Positions 1 through 7,300 are shown, counted from the stretch's first letter. The stretch: 7,852 nucleotides of DNA from an uncultured Clostridia bacterium (GCA_934247855.1 CAKQKA010000072.1:1-7852), one strand, 5' to 3'. Translations and numbers: made by a program. Notes: generated by a model not told the origin, from the sequence alone.

Positions 1-249
1 GTCGGCGAATTCGATATGGTTGTTGCGGACAGTGCAAACGCGACTTGCGAAATTTACGAAGTAAAGCACAGCAAGGAACAGGCGAAAGAGCAATACAGAC
101 ATTTAATTGATGAAGAGAAACTGAAAAGCACGGAATTCAGATACGGGAAAATCACGAAGAGAACGGTCATCTATCGCGGAGAAAATACAACTCTCGAAAA
201 CGGAATCGAATACAGAAACGTAGAAGAATATCTGAAATCGCTTGTCTGA
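1..249 (+). CDS. C-terminal fragment of a DUF4143-type AAA ATPase (5' end outside the window)
   Basis: The reading frame is open from base 1 (VGEFDMVV...) and stops at TGA 247-249, so only the last 82 residues are seen. The ATG at 16 is internal, not a start. The fragment has the pattern GEFD...EIYEVKHS, in which an acidic residue is followed by E-x-K. This matches the degenerate PD-(D/E)xK nuclease-like fold at the C-terminus of DUF4143 and related archaeal-type ATPases. The ending (TVIYRGEN, then NGIEYRNVEEYLKSL) is also typical of that family. Known members have an N-terminal P-loop ATPase domain, a winged helix and this C-terminal domain. They are common in anaerobes, and their cellular role is poorly defined. 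The P-loop part is not visible, so the call rests on the tail alone. Confidence 0.7.
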   Translation, partial: VGEFDMVVADSANATCEIYEVKHSKEQAKEQYRHLIDEEKLKSTEFRYGKITKRTVIYRGENTTLENGIEYRNVEEYLKSLV

Positions 250-441
250 CCTGAAATTGGACAGTTCGGAAACGAAGGGCAAAAAACGAAAAAACAGAAA
301 ATAAAAAACTCGAAATCGCAGATAAAAACAGCTATTTCTGGCAACGCAGACATCTTTGTAGTAACGTGTGCTTTTGTGGTGTAAAATTATGAATATTAAA
401 ACAGTAAAAACACGCAAAACCAAAAAAAATGATTGTTTTGC

Positions 442-470
442 TTTACAAAATGCACGTTTAGTTATATAAT
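442..470 (+). promoter_or_regulatory. Sigma-A type promoter for ldhA
   Basis: The -35 box TTTACA (442-447) and the perfect -10 box TATAAT (465-470) are separated by an ideal 17 bp. Transcription should begin near 477, giving a leader of about 75 nt. The leader contains a 5-bp stem (487-491 with 504-508) followed by seven T's (510-516), which could act as a weak attenuator. The boxes are seen in the sequence; promoter activity is inferred. Confidence 0.75.
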
Positions 471-539
471 GATTCGGCGGGGCAGGGTGCGCGCATAAGA
501 GTACGCATATTTTTTTGCCTCAGGCGCAATATATCTTAC

Positions 540-544
540 GAGAG
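540..544 (+). promoter_or_regulatory. Ribosome binding site fixing the ldhA start
   Basis: GAGAG lies 8 nt before the ATG at 553. An in-frame GTG at 544 overlaps this site and would have no SD of its own. The ATG also gives the usual family N-terminus (M-R/K-KIAFFD-x-KPYD). Confidence 0.7.
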
Positions 545-552
545 TGAATATT

Positions 553-1536
553 ATGAGAAAAATAGCATTTTTTGACTATAAGCCGTACGATAAGGACGGT
601 TTTGAAAAGAATAAATCGGATAATTTCGAGATAGAATATCATGAATCGCGGCTGAACGCGTCGTCCGTCCGACTTGCGGAAGGTGCGGACGCGGTTTGCG
701 CTTTCGTGAACGACGAACTTTCCGAAGAGGTTTTGGCGCAACTTGCGGCATACGATATCAAGGCGGTTGCGTTGCGGTCGGCGGGGTATAACAACGTTGA
801 CCTGAAAGCTGCGGAAAAGTACGGCATAACGGTAATGCGCGTGCCTGCGTACTCTCCGCATGCCGTTGCGGAACATGCCGCTGCGCTATTGCTTACGCTT
901 AACCGCAAGGTGCATAAATCGTATATTCGCACGCGCGATTTCAATTTCAGTCTTAACGGGCTGACCGGTATGGATTTATACGGCAAAACGGCGGGCGTGG
1001 TCGGTACTGGGCGTATAGGCAAGTGTTTTGCCGCAATTTGCAAAGGCTTCGGTATGCGCGTTCTTGCGTACGACGCGTTCCCCGATAAAGAATGGAACGG
1101 CGGCGAGTACGTCGATCTCGAAACGCTACTTGCCGAAAGCGACGTTATAAGTTTGCATTGTCCGCTCGTGAACGATACTTATCATATGATCGACTGGCAG
1201 GCGTTTTCGGTTATGAAGCGCGGCGCGATACTCATCAACACGTCGAGAGGCGGACTGATCGACAGCCTTGCGCTGCTGTCTGCGATCGACGGCGGTAAAC
1301 TCGGCGCGGCGGGACTTGACGTTTACGAGGAAGAAGCCGATTATTTCTTCGAGGATAAATCGGAGAAACCCATAAAGGACGACGTTTTGTCCTTGCTGCT
1401 TACCAAACCTAACGTAATAATCAGCTCGCATCAGGCGTTCCTTACCGTAGAGGCTCTCAATAACATTGCCGAAGTAACGCTTAATAACCTTGTAAACTTC
1501 TTCAACGGCAATCCTACAAATGCGGTAAAACGTTAG
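553..1536 (+). CDS. ldhA: D-lactate dehydrogenase (NAD-dependent, fermentative)
   Basis: A 327-residue cytoplasmic D-2-hydroxyacid dehydrogenase that reduces pyruvate to D-lactate with NADH, regenerating NAD+ in fermentation. The N-terminus (RKIAFFDYKPYDKDGFEKNK) and the C-terminal block (YFFEDKS...DDV...HQAFLTVEALNNIA) closely resemble E. coli LdhA and its relatives, more so than phosphoglycerate dehydrogenases. The NAD-binding glycine motif GTGRIG is at residues 151-156. The catalytic trio is intact: Arg232 in NTSRGGLID, Glu261 in DVYEEE and His293 in SSHQAF. The length is normal for the family. ATG 553 is chosen over GTG 544 because GAGAG lies 8 nt upstream of it. The gene has its own near-consensus promoter at 442-470. 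No strong terminator follows, so transcription may run into the membrane protein gene 137 bp downstream. A closely related 2-hydroxyacid dehydrogenase specificity cannot be excluded. Confidence 0.92.
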   Translation: MRKIAFFDYKPYDKDGFEKNKSDNFEIEYHESRLNASSVRLAEGADAVCAFVNDELSEEVLAQLAAYDIKAVALRSAGYNNVDLKAAEKYGITVMRVPAYSPHAVAEHAAALLLTLNRKVHKSYIRTRDFNFSLNGLTGMDLYGKTAGVVGTGRIGKCFAAICKGFGMRVLAYDAFPDKEWNGGEYVDLETLLAESDVISLHCPLVNDTYHMIDWQAFSVMKRGAILINTSRGGLIDSLALLSAIDGGKLGAAGLDVYEEEADYFFEDKSEKPIKDDVLSLLLTKPNVIISSHQAFLTVEALNNIAEVTLNNLVNFFNGNPTNAVKR

Positions 1537-1673
1537 TCTGTGATTAACAATGGCAAAAGTCGGCGTATAGGTCGATTATCGGCTATTTTGCGGTCGATTG
1601 AAATAAAGGCGGCAAGTTTAATTATTGGCGGCTTAAACAAATGCCTACAAAAAATGATAAAGGGTGATTTATA

Positions 1674-2276
1674 ATGTTTGACCTTACGGTCAAAATATTC
1701 GGATATCAGGTAAATTTATTTGCGCAGATTTTCGGTCTTGGAATGCTTGTTTTCATCGCGCTGGGCTATGTCACGCGGGACAGGGGATATTTTATTCTGA
1801 CGCTGCTGGGCAGTTGTTGTTGCGTAATGGAATCGGTGGTGCTTAAAGCATGGTCGTCGGCATTTGCCGCGGCTCTCGTATGCGTGCGGAACGTTTTGAT
1901 TCTGACTTACGGTAAAAGAGGCAAAAAAGTTCCGCCATTAATCTGTTGGGCGATTATTGCGGTGGTGGCGGTCGGCGGCGCCGTCGGTACGGTTATAGAA
2001 AAAGACCTGTGGGCGATTTTGCCGCCCGTGCTGACTATGGCGGACAGCTTTTTCGCCTCGCTCCGTCCGCAAAAGGAGTTAAAAATAGCGATAATTCCCA
2101 TTGCGTTCGGTTACATATTGTTTAATTTCCACGTAGGCGCGTACGTCGGCGTGATAAGGCAGATCATAGCGTTTGTTGCCGGTATAATCGGGCTTGTTCG
2201 CTATTTGAAATTTTTAAAATCGGCAGACGGTAATAAACCGACCGATCGGGAGGGTGTATATGAGAATAAAACTTAA
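1674..2276 (+). CDS. YgjV-like multi-pass membrane protein
   Basis: A 200-residue, very hydrophobic protein with about six or seven predicted membrane segments (roughly residues 14-33, 39-56, 60-78, 88-108, 112-129, 136-152 and 155-177). Length and layout fit the YgjV inner-membrane family (Imp-YgjV). Shared points are an early AQ-x2-G helix, an RN pair at the end of the third helix (residues 72-73), an LLP-like turn (ILPP, 115-118), an RP pair before the sixth helix and an R-Y/F after the last. The biochemical role of YgjV proteins is unknown. Three adjacent cysteines (48-50) sit inside the second helix. The ATG is preceded by AGGGTG (1661-1666) at 7 nt spacing. The last 17 bases overlap the next gene, so the two are probably co-transcribed and translationally coupled. 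The family call is from memory of conserved positions, not a search. Confidence 0.65.
   Translation: MFDLTVKIFGYQVNLFAQIFGLGMLVFIALGYVTRDRGYFILTLLGSCCCVMESVVLKAWSSAFAAALVCVRNVLILTYGKRGKKVPPLICWAIIAVVAVGGAVGTVIEKDLWAILPPVLTMADSFFASLRPQKELKIAIIPIAFGYILFNFHVGAYVGVIRQIIAFVAGIIGLVRYLKFLKSADGNKPTDREGVYENKT
2248..2253 (+). promoter_or_regulatory. Ribosome binding site for the FTR chain, inside the upstream gene
   Basis: GGGAGG, 6 nt before ATG 2260, is a strong SD within the last codons of the membrane protein gene. It supports ATG 2260 over the in-frame GTG at 2254, which lies too close to the site. Confidence 0.75.
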
Positions 2277-2460
2277 CGACGATAAAGAAGTCGTAAAGCT
2301 CATTCAGGAAGGGCTTAAAGCGCGCGGAGGGTATTGCCCGTGCCGTGTGGAAAAGACCGAGGATAACAAGTGCATGTGCAAAGAATTCCGCGAGCAGATT
2401 GCCGACGAGAATTTTTACGGCTTTTGCCATTGCCGTCTTTATGAAAAAGTAAAAGATTGA
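2260..2460 (+). CDS. Ferredoxin-thioredoxin reductase catalytic chain, short bacterial type
   Basis: A 66-residue protein with the six-cysteine signature of the ferredoxin-thioredoxin reductase (FTR) catalytic beta chain: C26-P-C28, C38-M-C40 and C56-H-C58. By analogy with the cyanobacterial enzyme, Cys26, 38, 40 and 56 would hold a [4Fe-4S] cluster. Cys28 and Cys58 would form the redox-active disulfide next to His57. The plant and cyanobacterial chains have longer spacing between the first two cysteine pairs; the shorter 9-residue spacing here is the form common in anaerobic bacteria and archaea. Such an enzyme takes single electrons from reduced ferredoxin and reduces a thioredoxin-like disulfide. 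No variable (alpha) subunit, thioredoxin or ferredoxin gene is visible in the window. The gene overlaps the preceding membrane protein gene by 17 bases. The stop at 2460 is followed within 30 bases by a palindrome. The family is confident; the physiological partner is unknown. Confidence 0.88.
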   Translation: MRIKLNDDKEVVKLIQEGLKARGGYCPCRVEKTEDNKCMCKEFREQIADENFYGFCHCRLYEKVKD

Positions 2461-2488
2461 CATTTGCCTATTAAAAACGCAAGTTATC

Positions 2489-2511
2489 GTGCAAAATTAT
2501 ATATTTTGCAC
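2489..2511. repeat. 23-bp palindrome, copy 1 (GTGCAA-N11-TTGCAC)
   Basis: A perfect inverted repeat with 9-bp arms (GTGCAAAAT / ATTTTGCAC) and a 5-base centre, 28 bases after the FTR stop and 29 bases before the -35 box at 2541. No T-run follows on the + strand, so it is a poor intrinsic terminator. Its form matches the palindrome at 2685-2707, which favours a protein-binding operator. A hairpin that stabilises the 3' end of the upstream mRNA is the alternative. Confidence 0.6.
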
Positions 2512-2540
2512 AACAGAATTATAATAGCTTATAAAAGTTG

Positions 2541-2570
2541 TTGACAAACCATGTGTTTCGGTGCTACAAT
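2541..2570 (+). promoter_or_regulatory. Strong sigma-A type promoter for the ncRNA / acyltransferase leader
   Basis: Perfect -35 TTGACA (2541-2546), 18-bp spacer, -10 TACAAT (2565-2570). Transcription should start at about G2576-G2577, exactly where the 5' arm of the structured RNA candidate begins. Confidence 0.8.
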
Positions 2571-2575
2571 AAAAA

Positions 2576-2663
2576 GGATTTGTAGGGAGTTACGGTTGTC
2601 ATGACGCAACGTCGTTTTATGCGCTTTGCGTTAGCTCGTTATTCCGTGGTGCAAATCTTTTTT
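2576..2663 (+). ncRNA. Candidate structured small RNA or leader attenuator
   Basis: A transcript starting at the predicted site (G2576/2577) would fold into one long rod. A terminal stem joins GGATTTG (2576-2582) to CAAATC (2652-2657), closed by six T's (2658-2663), so the molecule's own ends form an intrinsic terminator. A middle stem pairs 2586-2594 with 2637-2645 (one mismatch, one G-T). An apical stem pairs ACGCAA (2604-2609) with TTGCGT (2626-2631). It resembles none of the riboswitch or housekeeping RNA consensus sequences I know, and no SD-led reading frame lies inside. It could be a free small RNA of about 88 nt or a regulated attenuator of the acyltransferase gene, which starts 60 bases further on. 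Promoter and pairing are seen; RNA function is inferred. Confidence 0.5.
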
Positions 2664-2669
2664 GTTGCG

Positions 2670-2697
2670 TTACAATATTTTAATGTGCAAATATAGT
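2670..2697 (+). promoter_or_regulatory. Possible second promoter for the acyltransferase gene
   Basis: TTACAA (2670-2675), 16-bp spacer, TATAGT (2692-2697). It lies after the RNA terminator and would transcribe the acyltransferase separately. The -10 box is inside the second palindrome (2685-2707), so a protein bound there would block it. The boxes are only moderately close to consensus. Confidence 0.4.
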
Positions 2698-2707
2698 GCG
2701 ATTGCAC
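2685..2707. repeat. 23-bp palindrome, copy 2 (GTGCAA-N11-TTGCAC)
   Basis: Six-bp arms GTGCAA (2685-2690) and TTGCAC (2702-2707) are separated by 11 bases, the same total length and arm sequence as copy 1. The centres are 196 bp apart. This copy covers the putative -10 at 2692 and ends 6 bases before the SD of the acyltransferase gene, the usual place for a repressor operator. The 11-base centres of the two copies differ, so only the arms are kept. Confidence 0.6.
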
Positions 2708-2722
2708 AATAAAAGGAGCAGT

Positions 2723-3979
2723 ATGTCAAAAGAAATAAAGAGATTCGATTTTAAGAAGCCGCCGCGCAGACCGTCTAAATTCTGGAATTTTATCGCGCGG
2801 ACGATATCTTTTACCGATCTGAAAAAAAGAGGTTTCGTGTGCAGGACGCATAATACCGAGGGGCTTAAACCGCCTTATATTCTTCTTTCCACTCACGCGT
2901 CGATGATTGATTTCGAGGTAATGCTTAAAGTAACCTATCCGTACGAATGCAACAACGTGTCGAGCATAGAGTGTTTTCACGATTACCCCGAATGGCTTTT
3001 CAGACGGCTGGGCGTTATAGGCAAGCGCAAATTCATTAAAGACCTTTCGCTTATAAGAAACATCAAGTACAGTCTTGAAACGCTGAATAACGTTTTCTGT
3101 ATTTACCCCGAAGCGCGTTACACGCTTGACGGTTGCACGTCTTATTTGCCCGAGTCGCTCGGAAAAATGCTTAAACTTTTCAAAGTGCCGGTCGCGGTGC
3201 TTAACCTCAAAGGAGCTTTCGTTACTTTGCCGCAGTGGAATAAAATCAACAAACATTCGCATGTTGAGGCAGATTTCACGCAGATCTTAACCGCCGAAGA
3301 CGTTAAAAACCTGTCGGTCGAAGAGATAAACGCAAAAATCAAAGAAGCGTTCGTGTATGACGATTTTGCCTGGCAGAAAGAAAACAATGTCGTTATAGAT
3401 CATCCGAAGAGGGCCGAGGGTTTGCACAGCATTTTATATCAATGCCCGCACTGCCATACCGAGTTCGAAATGCACTCGGAGGGTACGGAGCTTTGGTGTG
3501 AACATTGCGGCAAACGCTGGCATATGACCGAACTCGGCGAACTTAAAGCACTCGAGGGCGAAACCGAATTTTCACATATTCCGGATTGGTTCAAATGGGA
3601 GCGCGCCAACGTGCGCGAAGAGGTCAGAAACGGTACTTACCGTATAGAGGATGACGTTCGGATAGACACAATGCCCAACGCCCGCGGTTTTATCAAGCAG
3701 GGCACGGGGCATTTCGTGCAGGATTGCACCGGCATGACTCTTACGGGCACGGCTTACGGCAAACCGTTCGTCCTTAAAAAAGAGGGGTGCGAGCAGGAAA
3801 GTGTTCACGTTGAGTATGCGTATAAATACGGCGGGGACGTTTTCGACGTTGCGTCCGATAACGACAGTTACTGGTTCTATCCGCTTAATCTTCGCGATGT
3901 TCTCACCAAGGTGTCGTTTGCGACCGAGGAAGTTTATTTTATGCACAGAGAGCAGTTGCATAAAAAGGAAATTTTATAA
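2723..3979 (+). CDS. PlsC-type phospholipid acyltransferase with C-terminal zinc ribbon
   Basis: A 418-residue protein. Residues about 45-190 carry the glycerolipid acyltransferase fold. Motif I is H58-ASMI-D63 (H-x4-D, catalytic), a basic stretch follows (GKRKFIKD, 100-107), then YPEAR (128-132, in place of the usual PEGTR), and VPVAVLNLKGAF (155-166) as motif IV. The expected reaction is transfer of an acyl chain to lysophosphatidic acid or a similar lysophospholipid at the membrane. Unlike ordinary PlsC (about 240 residues), it goes on for over 200 residues. These comprise a zinc ribbon (C241-PH-C244 ... C259-EH-C262) and a C-terminal region (265-418) rich in aromatic and predicted beta segments. 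ATG 2723 has AGGAG (2714-2718) at 4 nt spacing. An in-frame GTG at 2696 lies in the operator region and lacks an SD. The gene is monocistronic: own promoter region and strong terminator. The substrate is not determined by the sequence. Confidence 0.8.
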   Translation: MSKEIKRFDFKKPPRRPSKFWNFIARTISFTDLKKRGFVCRTHNTEGLKPPYILLSTHASMIDFEVMLKVTYPYECNNVSSIECFHDYPEWLFRRLGVIGKRKFIKDLSLIRNIKYSLETLNNVFCIYPEARYTLDGCTSYLPESLGKMLKLFKVPVAVLNLKGAFVTLPQWNKINKHSHVEADFTQILTAEDVKNLSVEEINAKIKEAFVYDDFAWQKENNVVIDHPKRAEGLHSILYQCPHCHTEFEMHSEGTELWCEHCGKRWHMTELGELKALEGETEFSHIPDWFKWERANVREEVRNGTYRIEDDVRIDTMPNARGFIKQGTGHFVQDCTGMTLTGTAYGKPFVLKKEGCEQESVHVEYAYKYGGDVFDVASDNDSYWFYPLNLRDVLTKVSFATEEVYFMHREQLHKKEIL

Positions 3980-3993
3980 AAAACATAATAAGG

Positions 3994-4030
3994 CTGTCGC
4001 CGGTTGCGTTTGCAATCTGCGGCAGTTTTT
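3994..4030 (+). terminator. Strong intrinsic terminator after the acyltransferase gene
   Basis: The lower stem pairs CTGTCGC (3994-4000) with GCGGCAG (4019-4025) with one T-G pair. The upper stem pairs GGTTGC (4002-4007) with GCAATC (4012-4017) around a 4-base loop. Five T's follow at once. It begins 14 bases after the stop codon. Confidence 0.85.
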
Positions 4031-4166
4031 ATATATTTGTACCTTTTTATAATATCCGTTTAACCGCATACATTTTTGCGATTTTTTAATTTATCGTGCA
4101 AAAAACGGGCAGAATGTGCAATATGTCTATTTTGAAACAAAAATGAATAAAAGTGCATTTTTTTGT

Positions 4167-4195
4167 TTGCCATAGATTTTTATAAGTGGTATAAT
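4167..4195 (+). promoter_or_regulatory. Sigma-A type promoter for the helicase gene
   Basis: TTGCCA (4167-4172), 17-bp spacer and a perfect TATAAT (4190-4195). A TG lies one base before the -10 box (extended -10). The start would be near 4202. Confidence 0.75.
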
Positions 4196-4240
4196 AAACC
4201 CAAGTGTAAATTATTGATACAATAAATGTAAAAAACCAAT

Positions 4241-4300
4241 AAATCAGGGACAAACAATAATAAACGACCAAACATTACGCGGATATCCGCAATCTGATTT
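4241..4300 (+). promoter_or_regulatory. Paired leader segments just before the helicase start
   Basis: AAATCAG (4241-4247) is perfectly complementary to CTGATTT (4294-4300), enclosing 46 bases that include the 12-bp palindrome GCGGATATCCGC (4279-4290). The lower stem ends six bases before the ATG at 4307. No SD is present in the intervening bases, so this structure may take part in setting translation. The pairing is seen; a role is speculative. Confidence 0.35.
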
Positions 4301-4306
4301 TTGCTT

Positions 4307-7300
4307 ATGGAAGATTTGAAAATAACTAAGACTGCTCAGGGCGTGACGACGCCGGCCGCCGAGCAGAAAACAATTGAAAATACCGATAAAACCGATCAGC
4401 CGGCAAAAAAAACGCCGGTAAGGCGTTTTCGCCCGCCGTTTTCCGATTTGCGGCTTGCTTATCCCACTGTTTCCGACGACGCATATTTCGTTTTGCCGGA
4501 TAACTACTCGAACAAGTATAATCTGACCAGGGGAGATTTTCCGCCTCTTTCGCTCGGCGAAGCGTTGGACTGGTCGCTGCAAAAGCGCGGAAGGGTGGAT
4601 ATCGAGTACATTTCGTCGCTCAGCCTTCTTTCGCTTAAAGACGTAATCATCGGGCTTGGCAACAAGATATATCGCGATCCCTCGCTTGCGGGGCAGGTTT
4701 TCTACTCGGGGTACGTAACTTCCGACGAGTACCTTTCGGGTAATCTTATGAAAAAATACAAAGAAGCGGTCGAAGCCAATAAGGCAGAGGCTACTTCGGG
4801 CAGATATTACGCCAACATTCGCGCGCTTTGCGCGGTTATGCCCGCCAAACCCGCGTTTGAAGATATTTTCGTTACATTGGGTTCGCCATGGCTGCCGCCC
4901 GCGTACGTTGCCGATTTCGTTCAGTATTTATACCGTTTATCGGTAATGCGCAATAAACGTATTTGCGACGTGTATTATCAACGAGATATGAACGACTGGT
5001 CGGTCATACTCAATTTTGACGCAAAGAGTACCGTTCTTGCCTCAAAAACGTACGGCACGGAACGTATGGATATGTTCAAGATAATCGAAAAATCGCTAAA
5101 CCATGAACAAATCCGTATTACCGATCCCGAAGAGGGGGAGAAGAAGGGCAGAAGATTTAACAAAGAACAGACTATGATCGCGGAGGAAAAACGCACGCGT
5201 GTAATCGAGGCGTTTAACCGTTGGGTGCGCGATCTGCCGCAGGAGAAAAAAGATGAACTCGTAGACGTGTTTTACGAGCGCTTCGGATGTTTCCGCATGC
5301 GTGAGTATGACGGTTCTCATCTCGAACTTGCGGACATTGCGAACGGAGTAAAACTGTACGATTATCAGATGTCGGCGGTATCGCGTATTCTGCAAAGCCG
5401 TTCGACCTTGCTTGCGCACGACGTAGGCGCGGGTAAAACTTACGCGATGGTGGTTGCCGCGCACGAACTTTACAAAAACGGCATCACCCGCAAAAATATG
5501 ATAGTCGTTCCCAACTCGATTGTGGAGCAGTGGCGCGAAGATTACGCCCTGTTGTACCCGGATGCGAAAGTATTGACCATTACGCCGCTTGATTTTACCC
5601 CCGCAAAGAGAGATAAGATGCTGGTAGAAATGCGCGACGGCGATTACGAAAGCATAATCCTGCCGTACAGTTCGTTCGAGATGATCCCCGCGAGTTATGT
5701 ATTCGAGGCTGAGGAGCTTAAAGAACGTGCGGACAGGCTTGAACAGGCTACTTTCGAAAACGAAAGAAAAAGAAATAAAATTAGAAACAGACTCAACACT
5801 TTGCTTACCAAAGAGCGCGAGAAAGTACTTGCGCGTTATGCCGAAGCAAGCAAAAAAGTGTTTGAAAGCGAGGGTATTTTAACGTTTGACGATCTTGGCG
5901 TAACCTCGTTGTTTATAGACGAAGCGCACAACTATAAAAACCTGCCGCTTGATAGTTCCTTGGGCAGCGTTAAAGGTCTTAATGTGGACGGTTCGGAAAA
6001 GTGCAGCGACATATACCTTAAAGCTCACAGCGTTTACCGCCGTGGCGGCAAACTGGTTTTTGCGACCGGTACGCCTGTAACCAACTCGGTTGCGGATATC
6101 TACGTTATGCAAAAATACTTGACGCCCGACGAACTGGAATACTGCGATCTTGCGTATTTCGATAACTGGGCGGGTATGTTCGGCGAAATCACCCGTACTT
6201 ACGAAATTGACGTCGATACCGATAACTATCGGCTCACGACGCGGTTCAACAGGTTCAACAACTTAACAGAACTCTCGCACATGATCAACGGGTTTACCGA
6301 TTTCCACGTTGCGGGCAAGGACGGGCTGCCCGAGGTCGAAAGTATTCAGACCATCGTAGTTAAAAAGACAGCTGCGCAAAAAGCGTTGCTCAAAGAAATC
6401 TCTTCCCGCGTGGAACGAATCCGCGCAGGTCAGGTGGATAAAAAAACCGATAACCTCTTAAAGGTTACGACCGACGGCAGAAAACTCGCGCTGGACGCAC
6501 GACTTGTAGAAGACGAATGCGAGGGAGATCCCGGAGACAAAATCAGCGCATGCGCCGATAAGGTCTATGCCATTTATAAAAAACATGAGGGGCAGTCGCA
6601 GCTTGTGTTCTGCGATATCGGAACGCCGAAATCGGAGTTCAACGTGTACGACTGTCTTAAAGATATGCTCGTCGATAGGGGCGTTCCCGCAGAGCAGGTG
6701 GGCTTTGTTCACGACGCGACGAGCGACGGCAAGCGCGCCAAACTGTTCGACGCGGTAAACAAAGGCACGGTAAGAATTCTTATCGGCTCCACGTTTAAAC
6801 TCGGCACGGGCGTTAACGTGCAGGAAAGGCTTGTGGCTATTCACCACCTTGACGTTCCGTGGCGTCCGAGCGATATGGTTCAGCGTGACGGGCGACTTGT
6901 TCGCCGCGGCAATACCAATGAGCGCGTGTACATTTACAGGTACGTTACCGACGGCAGTTTTGACGCGTATTCATGGCAGCTTCTGGAAAACAAACAGCGG
7001 TTTATTACCGAATTGCTTACGGGTACTGCAAACGGCGCGGACGAAAGACAACTTGACGATGCGGTACTAAGTTATGCGGAGGTAAAAGCTCTTGCGATAG
7101 GCAACCCGCTTATTAAAAACCGCGTTGAAATCTGCAACGAGATAGCAAGGCTTAAAACGCTCGAGCGCGAAGAACGCCTTAAGCGCGATTCGCTTGAAAA
7201 AATGGCTCTTATGCTGCCGTCGCAAATCACGGACGAAAAAGAGCGACTGGAAAAAGTAGGGCGCGACGCCGATGCGGTCAAGGAAAAGATGCAAAAGGAT

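Larger units (their letters stand above)
250..552. other. Non-coding gap before ldhA
   Basis: About 300 bases without a convincing gene. Bases 270-320 are A-rich. A start-less open frame (255-392) and a 26-codon ATG frame from 389 both lack ribosome binding sites and look accidental. The useful content is at the right end: a near-consensus promoter (442-470) and a leader of about 75 nt for ldhA. No clear terminator hairpin is visible just after the ATPase stop codon. Confidence 0.6.
3980..4306. other. Non-coding gap between acyltransferase and helicase
   Basis: About 330 bases with no gene on either strand that I can support. In order it holds the terminator (3994-4030), an AT-rich stretch with two GTGCAA words 20 bp apart (4096-4101 and 4116-4121) and a GTGCAT (4153), a near-consensus promoter (4167-4195), and a leader of about 105 nt with paired segments. 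Confidence 0.7.

Noticed and set aside
103..423. Minus-strand reading frame of 106 codons over the ATPase tail and first gap
   Set aside because: Composition is dominated by F/I/V from complementing A-rich DNA, it runs antisense to a recognisable domain, and I see no SD.
389..469. 26-codon ATG frame ending in the -10 region of the ldhA promoter
   Set aside because: No SD, lysine-rich from A-rich sequence, and it overlaps the promoter itself.
544..552. GTG start for ldhA three codons upstream
   Set aside because: It overlaps the GAGAG site and adds residues not typical of the family N-terminus.
1567..1589. Hairpin ATAG...CTAT followed by four T's after ldhA
   Set aside because: The stem is broken by an internal loop and the T-run is short; too weak to call a terminator.
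1598..1626. Possible promoter TTGAAA-N17-ATTATT before the membrane protein gene
   Set aside because: The -10 box is poor; read-through from ldhA is equally likely.
2576..2663. Known riboswitch, T-box or 6S RNA
   Set aside because: None of the conserved core sequences I know for T-box, SAM, guanidine, fluoride, ZTP or preQ1 elements is present, and the length is far below that of 6S RNA.
2696..2722. Upstream GTG start for the acyltransferase
   Set aside because: It lies within the palindrome and putative -10 box, has no SD, and a clear AGGAG precedes ATG 2723.
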